Source: CAYLLN01 sp964384375
GTDB lineage: Bacteria > Planctomycetota > Planctomycetia > Pirellulales > Pirellulaceae
DNA: 64,000 bases
NCBI GenBank assembly: GCA_964384375.1
Contig: CAYLLN010000006.1
Coordinates: 1-64,000, forward strand
Direction of reading: 5' to 3'
Of this stretch, positions 15,163-26,218 are shown piece after piece. The position numbers and the translations under genes were made by a program. The notes under the pieces were generated by a model. The model saw only the letters and a program-made list of their open reading frames with translations, made no database searches and was not told where the DNA came from. Each line of letters opens with the position of its first letter. Within the stretch, counting starts at the first letter, position 1.

Positions 15163-15999
15163 ATGCCAAGATTCGCCCGATATTCCGCCCTCGCTCTTCT
15201 GCCTCTCCTTGCCGCCACCGTCGAAGCCGACGATCTGTTTCCGGACAAGAACCTGGAAGCGGTCGTGCGGCAGCAAGTGTTCGAGAAGCGCGGCAAGACG
15301 GAGCCGCTCGTCGAGGACGATGTGAAGAACGTCGCCATCATCAGCGGCAAGGGGAAGAAGATCACGAACCTCGCCGGGCTGGACAAGTGCAAGAGCCTCC
15401 TGTCGCTCGACCTCGAAAACAACGAGATCACCGACCTCGCTCCGATCGCCGGCCTCAAGCAGATTCAATCGCTGAATATTGCGAAGAACAAGATCGCGAG
15501 CATCGCCCCGCTGGCCGAACTTGCCGCCTTGCAGTACATCGAAATGCAGCACAACCAGGTGGCCGACCTGTCGCCGCTCGCGAAGACGACACCGCTCGGC
15601 TTCCTCGATGCCGGGAACAACCAGATCAAGGACATCGCCCCTCTGGCGGGCCTCGCGAAGCTGCACGCTCTGTACTTGAACAACAATCCGGTCGAGGATT
15701 TCAAACCGCTCGGCAGCCTGAAGAACCTGGAGCGGCTCGACCTGCGCGGGACGGCAATCAGCGACCTGTCGCCGCTCGCTGCGTCGGCTGAATGGCAGTT
15801 TCTCTTCCTACACGGCTGCAAGGTGACCGACCTTGCGCCGCTTGTGGAGATGGCGAAGAAGGACTTTGAAGGGCAGAAGCGGTTCGCTCCGTTCTGGCGA
15901 CTGTACATCGGCGAGAACCCGCTTTCGGATGCGGCCAAGACGGCGCAGATCGAGGAGCTGAAGAAGTACGGGGCACGGGTGTTTCTGACGTATCCGTGA
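15163..15999 (+). CDS. secreted leucine-rich-repeat (internalin-like) protein
   Basis: A 278-residue protein with a short signal peptide (residues 1-22, ending VEADD) and 22-residue SDS22/internalin-type leucine-rich repeats from about residue 65: LLSLDLENNEITDLAPIAGL, IQSLNIAKNKIASIAPLAEL, LQYIEMQHNQVADLSPLAKT, LGFLDAGNNQIKDIAPLAGL, LHALYLNNNPVEDFKPLGSL, LERLDLRGTAISDLSPLAAS, and a final one. The last 50 residues are a charged cap. Such proteins mediate protein binding at the surface; the ligand is unknown. The stop is 28 bases from the M24 gene's ATG, so co-transcription is possible. Confidence 0.87.
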   Translation: MPRFARYSALALLPLLAATVEADDLFPDKNLEAVVRQQVFEKRGKTEPLVEDDVKNVAIISGKGKKITNLAGLDKCKSLLSLDLENNEITDLAPIAGLKQIQSLNIAKNKIASIAPLAELAALQYIEMQHNQVADLSPLAKTTPLGFLDAGNNQIKDIAPLAGLAKLHALYLNNNPVEDFKPLGSLKNLERLDLRGTAISDLSPLAASAEWQFLFLHGCKVTDLAPLVEMAKKDFEGQKRFAPFWRLYIGENPLSDAAKTAQIEELKKYGARVFLTYP

Positions 16000-16027
16000 C
16001 CCCAGAGCATCGACCACGGAGGGAAGC

Positions 16028-17239
<1,212 letters not shown>

Positions 17240-17699
17240 CTGGTAGCAGTCGGATGCCGATTAGGTATTGTATTTCTGTTGCCAATTAAGTGTACTAATG
17301 ATACAATCCTTGTCGAGCAACCTGCGGTCGAGTTGCGCGCGGGGAGACGCTCAATTCGGTGATCGAGTGCTGTCCGCCGCGTGGTACCGGAGCTTGAGTG
17401 ACGGCGAATATCGGTTCATACAATTCATACTCACGATTTTCGGACGATCGTCGTAAGTTGTTGTGCGGCAGCCATCTCTGGCGAGTCATCAGCTCGCATC
17501 ACCCCTCAAAAGTGCGAAAAGTATGAATGGGCGCAGCCACCAGTGGGGTGGCGGCGCATAGGGCGGGTCTGTCAGCCGGTGGTAGCGATTCAAGGTCGGG
17601 GCTGCTTACGATAGGGCCGCGACAAGGCGGCGAGGCAACAGGGCGACATGGCGTTCGCCTCATAGGCGTTTTGGTAGCAGGCAATTGGAGTCGGTTTTC
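17240..17699. other. 460-base gap without a convincing gene
   Basis: No credible coding frame: the short open frames on both strands lack family features or ribosome-binding sites. The region is more AT-rich than its neighbours around 17270-17310 and 17400-17460, which would suit promoter DNA for the downstream amidase. One hairpin is present at 17531-17557: GCGC, mismatch, GCCACC, loop AGTGG, GGTGGC, mismatch, GCGC. It resembles the CCACTGG-containing dispersed repeats. GGAG about 10 bases before 17700 is the amidase ribosome-binding site. Confidence 0.5.
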
Positions 17700-19379
17700 A
17701 TGTCTGAGTTCACCAAGGAAAGTCCGTCCACGCTCAGCCGCCGCTCGGCTCTCGCCGCGCTGGCCAGCCTCGGCATCGGCACGGCGGCGTTTCAGCGGGC
17801 GCTTGTGGCGCAGGTGCAGGATGCCGGGCAGGTGACGCCGGAGATGGTCGCGCAGGCGGAGTGGATCGCCGGCATCACGCTTAACGAGGACGAACGGAAG
17901 GCGGTGGCTGGCTCGCTGCGGCGGGAACAGCAGAAGATCGACGCCCTGCACGATGTGAAGATCACGAATGCCGTCCCGCCGGCACTCGTCTTTTTCGCTG
18001 AGCCTCCGCAAGATGCCGAGCGGCCGACAGCACGCGGTGAGGTTCGGCCGATCGACGTCGCCGCGCCCGAACGGCCCGCGAGCGATGACGATCTCGCCTT
18101 CCTGCCGGTGACGAAGCTCGCGGCCTTGCTCCGCTCGCGGAAGGTCACATCGGTCGAGCTCACTCGACTCTATCTCCAGCGGCTGAAGAAGTATGACCCG
18201 GTGTTGCACTGCGTCGTGACGCTGACCGAGGAACTGGCCCTCTCGCAGGCCGAGCAGGCCGACCGCGAGATCGCCGCGGGGAGGTATCGCGGTCCGCTGC
18301 ACGGAGTGCCGTGGGGAGCAAAAGACCTGATTTCGTACCCCGGTTATAAGACGACCTGGGGGGCGGCCCACTTTCAGGAGCAGACGTTGGCCGAGAAAGC
18401 GAGCGTTTCCCGCCGGCTGGAGGAGGCGGGAGCGGTGATGGTCGCGAAGCTGACGCTCGGAGCCCTCGCTCTCGGCGACGAATGGTTCGGCGGCATGACT
18501 CGCAACCCGTGGAATCCAAATGAAGGATCAAGCGGGTCATCGGCCGGATCGGCGTCGGCGGTCGTGGCGGGACTCGTCGGCTTTGCCATCGGCAGCGAAA
18601 CGCTTGGGAGCATCGTCTCCCCCAGCCGGCGATGCAGTGCGACGGGGCTGCGGCCGACGTTTGGCCGCGTCAGCCGGGCGGGGTGCATGACGCTGGCCTG
18701 GAGCATGGACAAACTCGGCCCGATCTGCCGGTCGGTCGAGGATTGTGCCCTCGTGCTCGGAGCGATTCACGGCTACGACGGCCTGGACCTGGCCGCGGTC
18801 GATCGGCCGTTTCACTGGCCGCCGGCGCGGAGCGTGCAATCGCTGAAGGTCGGCTATGTCGAAAGCGACAAACCGCTCGACGAGCGGCCAGAGATCGCCG
18901 TGCTCCGCGAATTGGGCGTGAAGCTCGTGCCGATCAAGCTCCCCGAGAACCTGCCGATCGGCGCCCTGACGCTCATTCTCGATGCCGAAACGGCAGCCGC
19001 CTTCGACGACGTGACGCTCGCGGGCGTGCGCGAGGGGCTGGGTCGCTGGGCGATGCCGTTCCGCACCGGCCGCTTCATCCCGGCGGTCGATTACCTGCGG
19101 GCCAACCGGGTGCGAACGCTGCTCATGCAGCAGATGGCCGATGTGATGAGCGAGGTCGATGCAATCGTCGAAGCGGACGACCTTGTGCTGACCAACTTCA
19201 CCGGCCATCCGACGATCGTCATCCCGTTCGGCGACCGCGACGCCGGCAAGAGCAAGCAGCCGGGCACGATCGCTCTCACCGGTCGGCTGTTTGGCGAAAC
19301 GGACCTGCTCGCGCTCGCCCATGCGTTTCAGCAGGCGACCGGAGCGCACTTGCGACGGCCGGAGATGAAGGGGGAGTAA
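17700..19379 (+). CDS. amidase-signature enzyme with Tat-like N-terminus
   Basis: A 559-residue amidase-signature hydrolase. The N-terminal SRRSALAALASLGIGTAAF looks like a Tat signal (paired arginines at 14-15), so export in folded form is likely. The Ser-cisSer-Lys triad is readable: Lys208 in HGVPWGAKDLI, the serine-rich GSSGSSAGSAS (cis-Ser about 280) and nucleophile Ser304 in GSETLGSIVSPS. The domain resembles GatA, but the N-terminal 120 residues are extra and no GatB/GatC genes are near, so it is not the tRNA amidotransferase. The substrate is unknown. The ATG at 17700 is preferred over a TTG fifteen bases upstream because GGAG is correctly spaced. Confidence 0.9.
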   Translation: MSEFTKESPSTLSRRSALAALASLGIGTAAFQRALVAQVQDAGQVTPEMVAQAEWIAGITLNEDERKAVAGSLRREQQKIDALHDVKITNAVPPALVFFAEPPQDAERPTARGEVRPIDVAAPERPASDDDLAFLPVTKLAALLRSRKVTSVELTRLYLQRLKKYDPVLHCVVTLTEELALSQAEQADREIAAGRYRGPLHGVPWGAKDLISYPGYKTTWGAAHFQEQTLAEKASVSRRLEEAGAVMVAKLTLGALALGDEWFGGMTRNPWNPNEGSSGSSAGSASAVVAGLVGFAIGSETLGSIVSPSRRCSATGLRPTFGRVSRAGCMTLAWSMDKLGPICRSVEDCALVLGAIHGYDGLDLAAVDRPFHWPPARSVQSLKVGYVESDKPLDERPEIAVLRELGVKLVPIKLPENLPIGALTLILDAETAAAFDDVTLAGVREGLGRWAMPFRTGRFIPAVDYLRANRVRTLLMQQMADVMSEVDAIVEADDLVLTNFTGHPTIVIPFGDRDAGKSKQPGTIALTGRLFGETDLLALAHAFQQATGAHLRRPEMKGE

Positions 19380-19464
19380 CTGACCACAGACAGGATACTG
19401 GAAACAGGAAATAGGACGCAGTTGGACACGATGTAGGAGTCAGTTTTCACAGCGGGGGATCAAC

Positions 19465-22443
19465 ATGTCGAGTTTTCTAGCGGAATTGCAGAAGCAATCG
19501 CAAGTGACGTGGCACAAGCAGGCCGCAGTGCCGCTCGTCCAGTATGTGAAGACCGGCGACGACAAACACTTGGTGACGATCAAGAAGGCGAAGCCTGATC
19601 CCTGGACCTTCTATTGGCTCAATGATGCCTGGTCCAAACTTTCGCCACCCTCCAAGCTGACCGCCGAGGAGCGACGAGCCCTATTTGCGGCGGGGCAGCT
19701 TGATCTCACCGACGAAGTCGCGATGCAGTGGCTCAGCGGATACCTGGCTCATCCGAATGCGGAAACGGAGGCGGTCGTAGCGGCATTTGTTGAGGGAATT
19801 GGCGATGGTTCGCGGGGTCGCATCGCCGCCGCGAAGGCCGTTATTTCGCAGCTCGGCGAGTGGCTGACGGCAGCCGACGGTAAACCGAGTTCCGCAGGCC
19901 GGTTCCTGCTATCGCTGAGTGATAAGGAACTCGCCGCCGCAGGTGACAAGGCAGTGCTGGTCGAAAAGGGGCTGAAGTTTTTGCTGCGCCACGCGCCCGA
20001 GCGTGTGCCGGAAGTCGCCGAGTCGTTCCTCCGCCAGGGGAGCAAGGACTATCGCGCGGTGTCGTCCGCCTGTTGCCGAATTCTTCTGACCGCCGACGCG
20101 CGACAGTACGAATCGCTCGTGGCCATCGCCGCCGACAAGGAGAAAAGGCTCGGCGCCAAAGCTCGTGCACTGGAAGCGCTCGCCGAGCACTTCCCCGACA
20201 AGTATCGCGACCAACTTCGCGACGCCAACCTGAGCATCATCGGCGGCAGGCTCTGGGACGTGAGCTTTTACGACGCCGAACTCTCTGCCCGCTCCTTGCT
20301 CACAACGTATGGCATCCCATTTCTGCCGCAAATGGAAGGCTTCTTCAAGAAGGCCGAGAATGGGCGGCTCGTGTCGGACGTACTCGACTGGGGTGTTGGC
20401 CAATTTGGCAGCGAAATGTCCCCCGCGGCGATCTTGGCGGCCGAACATCCCTGGCCCGACACGCAGCGAGCGGCGCTGGCCCATTTGATGAACTGGCCCC
20501 AGCTTGAAAACGACGACATCATCCGTAAGCGACTGGCGCAAGGACTGGCCGCCAAGGAGCCGAATGATGTTGTCAAGTTCATCGGCCTAGTCGCCCGTTG
20601 GAAGCCGGATGAATTCGCCGAACCGTTGTGGCAGCTCTTCGAGCACAAATCGAGACCTGTCCGCATGGCTGCCGCGCGATCGCTCGCCAAGCTCGGCCGG
20701 CCGGCGGTGGACCGGGCGATCGGATTGCTCACTGCCAAGAAAGCCGCGACTCGTTCGGCGGCGGTAACGTTGCTCGGCGCTTCGGAATTGCCTGCCGGCG
20801 TGAAAGCACTTGAAGCTCGGCTCGACGACGAATCCGACGAGGAAGTTCGCGACCAGATGCTGCTGGCGCTCGAGCAGAGCTGGGAGAAGCAGGGCCGCAA
20901 GATCACGCGGGCCGAGATCGAGCGCCGCATCGAGCGGACGGCTGACAAGCTGAAGGAACCGGTTGCGAAGTGGATCAGCGAGAAGAAGCTGCCGGAACTG
21001 CATTTTGCCGGAAAGAAGGGGGAGAAGCTGTCGCCGCAAGCCGTGCGGTACCTGCTCTATCGCCAATCGCGAGCCAAGGAGATGCGGGCGGATGTCGAGG
21101 CCAAACCCTTGTACGCGCTCATCGACCGGAAAACGAGCGGCGATTTTGCACTGGTCTTACTCCAGCAGTTCCTTGCCAGTCCGCAGGTGGCCGAGGATCG
21201 CTGGGCGCTCGCCGTTGCGGGGCTCTTGGGAGACGACCGCTGCGTGAACGTGCTCATGCAGCAGATTCGCAAGTGGGTCGATAGCAACCGGGGGAAGCTG
21301 GCCGAATATGCGGCACAAGCGCTCGCCTTGCTCGGAACCGATGTGGCCTTGACCGCGGTCGATAGTCTCTCGATCCGCTACCGGAGCAAGCAGAAGAACA
21401 TCGGCAAGGCAGCCGGTGAAGCGTTTGCCGAAGCGGCCGAACGGCTGGGGATGACGCCCGACGAACTAGGCGACCGCGTGGTGCCGTGGTTGGGCTTCGA
21501 GCCGAGCGGCGTGCGGCTGATCGAGCAGGGGGACAAAAAGGTTGAGGCCCGCATCAGCCTCGATCACAAGTTGGAATTCCGCGACCTGGCGAAGGGGAAG
21601 AAGATCGGCACGCTCCCCGCGGGCGTTCCCGCCGAGATCAAAACCGAGTTCAAGGATCTGGCTGCAACGATCCGCGAAGTCGTGAAGGGGCAACTCGTCC
21701 GGATCGAAAACCTGATGGTTCGGCAGTATCGCTGGCCGATCGACCGCTGGCGCGAGCTCTACCTGGCCCATCCGCTCCTCCTGCCGTTCGCGTGCCGCAT
21801 GATCTGGGGCGTGTACGACGAGTTCGGCAAGCTCGTGCAAGCGTTTCGCGCGCTGGAAGACCGAACTCTGACCGACGAGCAAGACAGCACCTTCGAGCTG
21901 CCGAAATCCGGGCAGATCGGCCTCGTGCATCCGCTCGACTTGACGCCGGAGCAGCGACAAGCGTGGGGGATACACCTGGCCGACTACAACATTCGCTCGC
22001 CAATCCTGCAGATCGAGCGGCCGGTGATTCGCCCGCAGACCGAGGAGCAACCGCTGAAGATGTCGGGCAAGTACAAAGGGACCGACCTCAACGGCATGAC
22101 GTTCAAGGGGCGAGCCGAGCGACTGGGATGGCAACGCGGCGCGGTCGTCGATGCCGGCAGCATTTCGTCCTATCGCAAGAGCTTCGCCGGTGCCGGGGCC
22201 GACGCGGTTCTCGAAGTGGACGGAATGTTTATCGGCATGGGGATGGAAGACACGGTCAAGCTCGGCCGCTTCTATTTCATCAAATCGGGCAGCGTCACGT
22301 TCGGCAGCTATACCTACGACGAGCCGGGCGACGAGAAGGACGCCCGGCTGATTGCGTTTGGCGACGCGCCGCCGATCGTCTATTCGGAGACGCTGGGCGA
22401 TTTGGGGCGAATCGCGGGGACCAAGGAGGAAACCGCGGAGTAA
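19465..22443 (+). CDS. HEAT-repeat DUF4132 protein (YehI/MolR-like), copy 1
   Basis: A 992-residue cytoplasmic protein. Residues about 60-640 are helical repeats, some clearly HEAT-like (SRPVRMAAARSLAKLGRPAV, LAEYAAQALALLGTDVAL). The C-terminal part (about 660-985) carries the DUF4132 signature: PIDRWRELYLAHPLLLPFAC, RMIWGVYD, FRALEDRTLTDEQDSTFELP, IGLVHPLDLTPEQRQAWGIH, LADYNIRSPILQIERPV, then a beta-rich end with GMGMEDTVKLGRFYFI. DUF4132 is the domain of E. coli YehI and MolR; its biochemical role is not established. It ends 4 bases from the convergent second DUF4132 gene, next to the MoxR/VWA module. No nucleotide-binding motif is visible. Confidence 0.85.
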   Translation: MSSFLAELQKQSQVTWHKQAAVPLVQYVKTGDDKHLVTIKKAKPDPWTFYWLNDAWSKLSPPSKLTAEERRALFAAGQLDLTDEVAMQWLSGYLAHPNAETEAVVAAFVEGIGDGSRGRIAAAKAVISQLGEWLTAADGKPSSAGRFLLSLSDKELAAAGDKAVLVEKGLKFLLRHAPERVPEVAESFLRQGSKDYRAVSSACCRILLTADARQYESLVAIAADKEKRLGAKARALEALAEHFPDKYRDQLRDANLSIIGGRLWDVSFYDAELSARSLLTTYGIPFLPQMEGFFKKAENGRLVSDVLDWGVGQFGSEMSPAAILAAEHPWPDTQRAALAHLMNWPQLENDDIIRKRLAQGLAAKEPNDVVKFIGLVARWKPDEFAEPLWQLFEHKSRPVRMAAARSLAKLGRPAVDRAIGLLTAKKAATRSAAVTLLGASELPAGVKALEARLDDESDEEVRDQMLLALEQSWEKQGRKITRAEIERRIERTADKLKEPVAKWISEKKLPELHFAGKKGEKLSPQAVRYLLYRQSRAKEMRADVEAKPLYALIDRKTSGDFALVLLQQFLASPQVAEDRWALAVAGLLGDDRCVNVLMQQIRKWVDSNRGKLAEYAAQALALLGTDVALTAVDSLSIRYRSKQKNIGKAAGEAFAEAAERLGMTPDELGDRVVPWLGFEPSGVRLIEQGDKKVEARISLDHKLEFRDLAKGKKIGTLPAGVPAEIKTEFKDLAATIREVVKGQLVRIENLMVRQYRWPIDRWRELYLAHPLLLPFACRMIWGVYDEFGKLVQAFRALEDRTLTDEQDSTFELPKSGQIGLVHPLDLTPEQRQAWGIHLADYNIRSPILQIERPVIRPQTEEQPLKMSGKYKGTDLNGMTFKGRAERLGWQRGAVVDAGSISSYRKSFAGAGADAVLEVDGMFIGMGMEDTVKLGRFYFIKSGSVTFGSYTYDEPGDEKDARLIAFGDAPPIVYSETLGDLGRIAGTKEETAE

Positions 22444-22447
22444 CCGG

Positions 22448-25400
22448 CTACATTTGCACTTTCTTCTCCCACTCCGCGTCGAACCCGCTGCCGGCGGCGG
22501 CGATCGAGCGGACGTCGCCAAGGCATTCGGCCAGGAGGACGGCAGGAATGTCGGCAAGCGCCAGGCCGACTCCGGGGCGGTGCATGCCCGCACTGGCCTG
22601 GGCCGCTTTGCGCTGGAACGCGAGCGTCGTGAGGGCGATGGTCCGGTTCTCCTCCGGCAAACCGTTGCCGGAAAAGCCGAGATGCACCTCGATTCCCAGG
22701 CCGGGGAACGACTTGAGGTACTCGTAGAACCAGCCGCCGTCCTCGGCCTGCCCGCGGGTGTAGCCTAATTTCGTCGCGAGCGAGCGGAGCTTGAACGCTT
22801 CGACGAGGTGCCCTTCGAAATCCTTCACGGTGGTTTCGCGGCGGCGGTTGTCGGGCAGAGCGAAAGGCGGACGAGCGAACTGCGCGAACAATGGAGCTAC
22901 GCCGTAGTCGGCCAGATGCGTCGCCCAAGCGGCAGCCGTCTCGGACGGCACGTTGCAACTGTGGGCGATGCGGAGGTGTGAGTCGGCGGGAATTGTCACG
23001 GAGTTGTCGGCCACGTCGGTCAGCGAGCCGTCGTCGAGTGGGCGGAATGTCTGCGTCACTGCGCCATTTTCGATGACAGCCCACACCAGCCGCTGACAGA
23101 GCAGCCGAGCCAGCGGATGCTCGTGCAGGTACATCTGCCAGTCGGCTGCCGGCCAAAGTCGCTCGGTGCACATCGCCTCGTAAAGCCGCGTGGAGGTCAG
23201 ATCGACAAACTTTTTCAGCTCGCTCTTGGCGGCGGAGAACGCCTTCTTGGCGGCCTTGGCTTGCTCCTCGTCGTCGTCCTTGCGCGGGTCCGGCAGCTTC
23301 TTCAGCGCCTTGCCGTCGCTGTCGTACAACACGATCTCCAACTCGGCATTGACGCGGGCCGTGAACGACCGGGGTCCATACGAGAACTCCAACTTGCCAT
23401 CGTCGTCCAGGCCGCAAGTCGGCATCGTCCGATCGGCCAGCTCGTCGAGCGTCCAACCCTTGCGGTCGGCCAACAGCTGCACATACTTCTCCGCTTCGTC
23501 GCGAATCCCTTTCGTGCGAAAGCGGTTGGCGATCGAGAGCAGATACTGAATCGCCAGCGGCCGATCGACCCCGGCGAGCATCGCGATGAGCGCCTTGCAC
23601 TGCGCCGCGCGATGGCCGTACCACTCCTTGAGATACTTCTGAATCGGCGCGACGGCCGCATCGCCGCAGCAGGCACTGGCGACGGCGAGCACTCCCTTCT
23701 CGCCGGCCGCCGATCCGCAGACCCGCTGCAGCTCGCGGAAGATCTGTTCTTCGCACTCGGCTTGGCTCTTGGGATACGACGCGGGGACCGGCTGGTTGGA
23801 CTGTTGGTAGTACGGCAGCGAGCTCTGGTACATCTGCCAGCGAGCGGGGGCTTGCTGAGCAGCAAGTGTGCGGCACTCGGCATCGGTGTGTTTCCGCAGT
23901 AGATCCTGATTCAGCCACGCGGAGAGGACGAAGTTGCCGAGCGTCTCGCGGTCGGCGGGTCGCAGCTTCTCGCAGTAGCGTTTGAGCAGCGAACCGGCCT
24001 CTGGGTTCTTGAGCTTATAGCTCTGCACGATGAGCCAAGAGATCGTTTCGGCTGGCACTGGCTTACCGCTGTCCTGCCAATGGACCTGCGGCAACGTGGT
24101 CCACGGGAACCAGGCGAGTGCCGGCGGCGTCCCTTTCTTCAGATTCTTTGCCGCGTCGGCCTGCAGTTTGTCGCGATCGAGGAAAGGCTCAACCGATTGG
24201 CCCAGCCGTTCGAGCGCCGTCAGCATCGCATCGAGAGCGGCGTCCTGCTTCTCTTTCTTGGCCGCGGCGGTCAGCGGCTCGACCGCACGAGCGTCCCCCA
24301 TCCGGCCCAGCCACTCGGCAGCCACTTGCCGCGTTTGGAAGTTGCCGCTGGTCAGAGCCTGCGCCAGCCGCTCTTGCACGTCGGGGAGCTTGGCACAAAT
24401 GGGCTGCGTCTTCTGCCGGTCCGCTTTGATGGGGCCGATGGCGAGTTCCCACAGCTTGCCTACCAGTTGCGGCGGAACCTGCGGGAACTTGGCGAGCAGG
24501 CGGAGGGCTGAATTGCGGCGGCCTTCCTCACGATACCGGCCCATCCAGTCGCCGCTGGCCGGCGACAGCACTTGTGCGAGCCGGTCGAGCTTCTCGAAGT
24601 AGTACGGCCAGACGGCTTCCCACTCCCAGTCGAACGCACCGAAGTAGCTGTCCAGCGCGTGCTCGAGGATCATCGTATCGGAAAGGTCGAGCGAGCGAAT
24701 CGCGTCGGCCAAATCGCGAAGCGAATAGGCCGGCTGGTGCGCGGCCCGGTGCAATTCCAGCCCCGCGCTGGCCGGCCACTCAATGCCGGCATGATGCCCT
24801 TGAGGCAGATTGATCGAATGCGTCATCGCATAGAAACGGACGGCATGGATCAACCGGCAGTCGGGATGTTCCAGAAACTCGCGGATCGGCCGCTTCGTTT
24901 CGCCCCAGACATATTGACTTATGCGGAACGAATCGGCGGGCAACAGCTCAATCTTGCTCCCTTGCTCTAGCCCGCGGCACACTTGGCCGATCCGCTCTTG
25001 CTCGACGTGCTTTAGCGCATGATTCGGATAGATGTGCTGCTTCGGCTGTTTGTTGGCGAGCTTCGTATTGTGCTCGTCCGCCAGTCGGTTGTAGTCGGCA
25101 AACAGCTTCTCCAGCGTTTGCCGCAGAGCGGGCGTCACCGGCGGATACAAGTCGAGCGGCACGTGCGGCGGGGGAGCCTCGAGATTCGCCGCTGGCGCTA
25201 TTGCCGACTGCAATTCGGCGAGCGCGGCAGAGATCGCCTCGCGAACCGGCGCCGACTTCTCAGACTCGAGCAGCGAGGCAAGCAACTCTCTCGCGTCGTT
25301 GCCGCAAAGCCGACCCAGCAGCTTCACCGCTTGTTCGCGGGCGGTCCGGTCTCCTTCACGGGCCAGCCGCTCCAGTTCCGTGCGAGCTTGCTCCGGAATC

Positions 25401-26188
25401 TTCGCCACGAGCGGCTGCGCCATCTCCCGAAGCGTCTTGGACGAGTCCGTGGCAGCGGCAACCAGCTCGATCGTGAATGCGGCCGGGTCGGCTCCCGACC
25501 ATTTGAGATTTTCGATTGCCTGCAGCCGGCACTCCGTCGAACCGGTTGTCAAAAAGGGAACGACCAAGTCTCGCCGCTCGACATAGACTTGTCCCATTTC
25601 GCGAATTGTGGCAAACAACTCCCGCAGGCTTGTCGTCTGATAGTGTTTGGGATTGGCCTCGAACGGTGCCTTCAAGAATTCATCGACTGACGCCCCTGAC
25701 TCTGCAAGCAGTCTCAAAACAATCGTCGCGGGCACGTTACAAGATTTGCGACTGGAAGAAAACGAGTTTCCTCGCATCGCTGTAACTTCCTGAAGCAATG
25801 CCTCGATTCCTCGGTTGTTTCCCAACGGTCCCTGCCAAAAGAAGTGGCCTGGATCGAGATGCATGGCAACGGCGCTAAACGCTCTCGTAACGCGCAGATA
25901 GAAATCGAAATCCGTTGTCGTGAGGTCACGAAAGAACGTGAACCATGTCAATGCACCAGGGACGTGACCAAACGATGTGGCGCATCCCAACCGCAGCTTT
26001 TCGGCCCCGTCGGCCAGCTTCGGCAACTCATCGAGCACCTCGGCGTGTGTGCCGTCCACGAGGTACTGCACCAGCCGGTCGTGCAAGTCGGCGTCGGCTT
26101 CGTACAACTTTGCCAGGACGAGCTTCAGCTTGGCAAGGTTGTCGGCTGAAAGGCCCGCGGGATTCGCCAGCGGCATGGGAAAGGACAT
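22448..26188 (-). CDS. HEAT-repeat DUF4132 protein (YehI/MolR-like), copy 2
   Basis: A 1246-residue cytoplasmic protein and the last gene of the minus-strand MoxR-led operon. Long helical-repeat parts (about 190-330 and 560-900; for example VKLLGRLCGNDARELLASLL, VAAEWLGRMGDARAVEPLTA) precede the DUF4132 region (about 930-1240): DWQMYLHEHPLARLLCQRLV, FRPLDDGSLTDVADNSVTIP, RIAHSCNVPSETAAAWATHL, ADYGVAPLFAQFARPPFALP and GYTRGQAEDGGWFYEYLKSF. It begins 30 bases downstream of the SWIM gene. Compared with copy 1 it has an extra 250 N-terminal residues and keeps a clearer Trp/Tyr-rich C-terminus. The paralogues are very divergent, so this is not a recent duplication. Confidence 0.87.
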   Translation of the reverse strand: MSFPMPLANPAGLSADNLAKLKLVLAKLYEADADLHDRLVQYLVDGTHAEVLDELPKLADGAEKLRLGCATSFGHVPGALTWFTFFRDLTTTDFDFYLRVTRAFSAVAMHLDPGHFFWQGPLGNNRGIEALLQEVTAMRGNSFSSSRKSCNVPATIVLRLLAESGASVDEFLKAPFEANPKHYQTTSLRELFATIREMGQVYVERRDLVVPFLTTGSTECRLQAIENLKWSGADPAAFTIELVAAATDSSKTLREMAQPLVAKIPEQARTELERLAREGDRTAREQAVKLLGRLCGNDARELLASLLESEKSAPVREAISAALAELQSAIAPAANLEAPPPHVPLDLYPPVTPALRQTLEKLFADYNRLADEHNTKLANKQPKQHIYPNHALKHVEQERIGQVCRGLEQGSKIELLPADSFRISQYVWGETKRPIREFLEHPDCRLIHAVRFYAMTHSINLPQGHHAGIEWPASAGLELHRAAHQPAYSLRDLADAIRSLDLSDTMILEHALDSYFGAFDWEWEAVWPYYFEKLDRLAQVLSPASGDWMGRYREEGRRNSALRLLAKFPQVPPQLVGKLWELAIGPIKADRQKTQPICAKLPDVQERLAQALTSGNFQTRQVAAEWLGRMGDARAVEPLTAAAKKEKQDAALDAMLTALERLGQSVEPFLDRDKLQADAAKNLKKGTPPALAWFPWTTLPQVHWQDSGKPVPAETISWLIVQSYKLKNPEAGSLLKRYCEKLRPADRETLGNFVLSAWLNQDLLRKHTDAECRTLAAQQAPARWQMYQSSLPYYQQSNQPVPASYPKSQAECEEQIFRELQRVCGSAAGEKGVLAVASACCGDAAVAPIQKYLKEWYGHRAAQCKALIAMLAGVDRPLAIQYLLSIANRFRTKGIRDEAEKYVQLLADRKGWTLDELADRTMPTCGLDDDGKLEFSYGPRSFTARVNAELEIVLYDSDGKALKKLPDPRKDDDEEQAKAAKKAFSAAKSELKKFVDLTSTRLYEAMCTERLWPAADWQMYLHEHPLARLLCQRLVWAVIENGAVTQTFRPLDDGSLTDVADNSVTIPADSHLRIAHSCNVPSETAAAWATHLADYGVAPLFAQFARPPFALPDNRRRETTVKDFEGHLVEAFKLRSLATKLGYTRGQAEDGGWFYEYLKSFPGLGIEVHLGFSGNGLPEENRTIALTTLAFQRKAAQASAGMHRPGVGLALADIPAVLLAECLGDVRSIAAAGSGFDAEWEKKVQM

Positions 26189-26218
26189 GCGCTTCGCCCT
26201 TTGGAATGAATGCGATGA

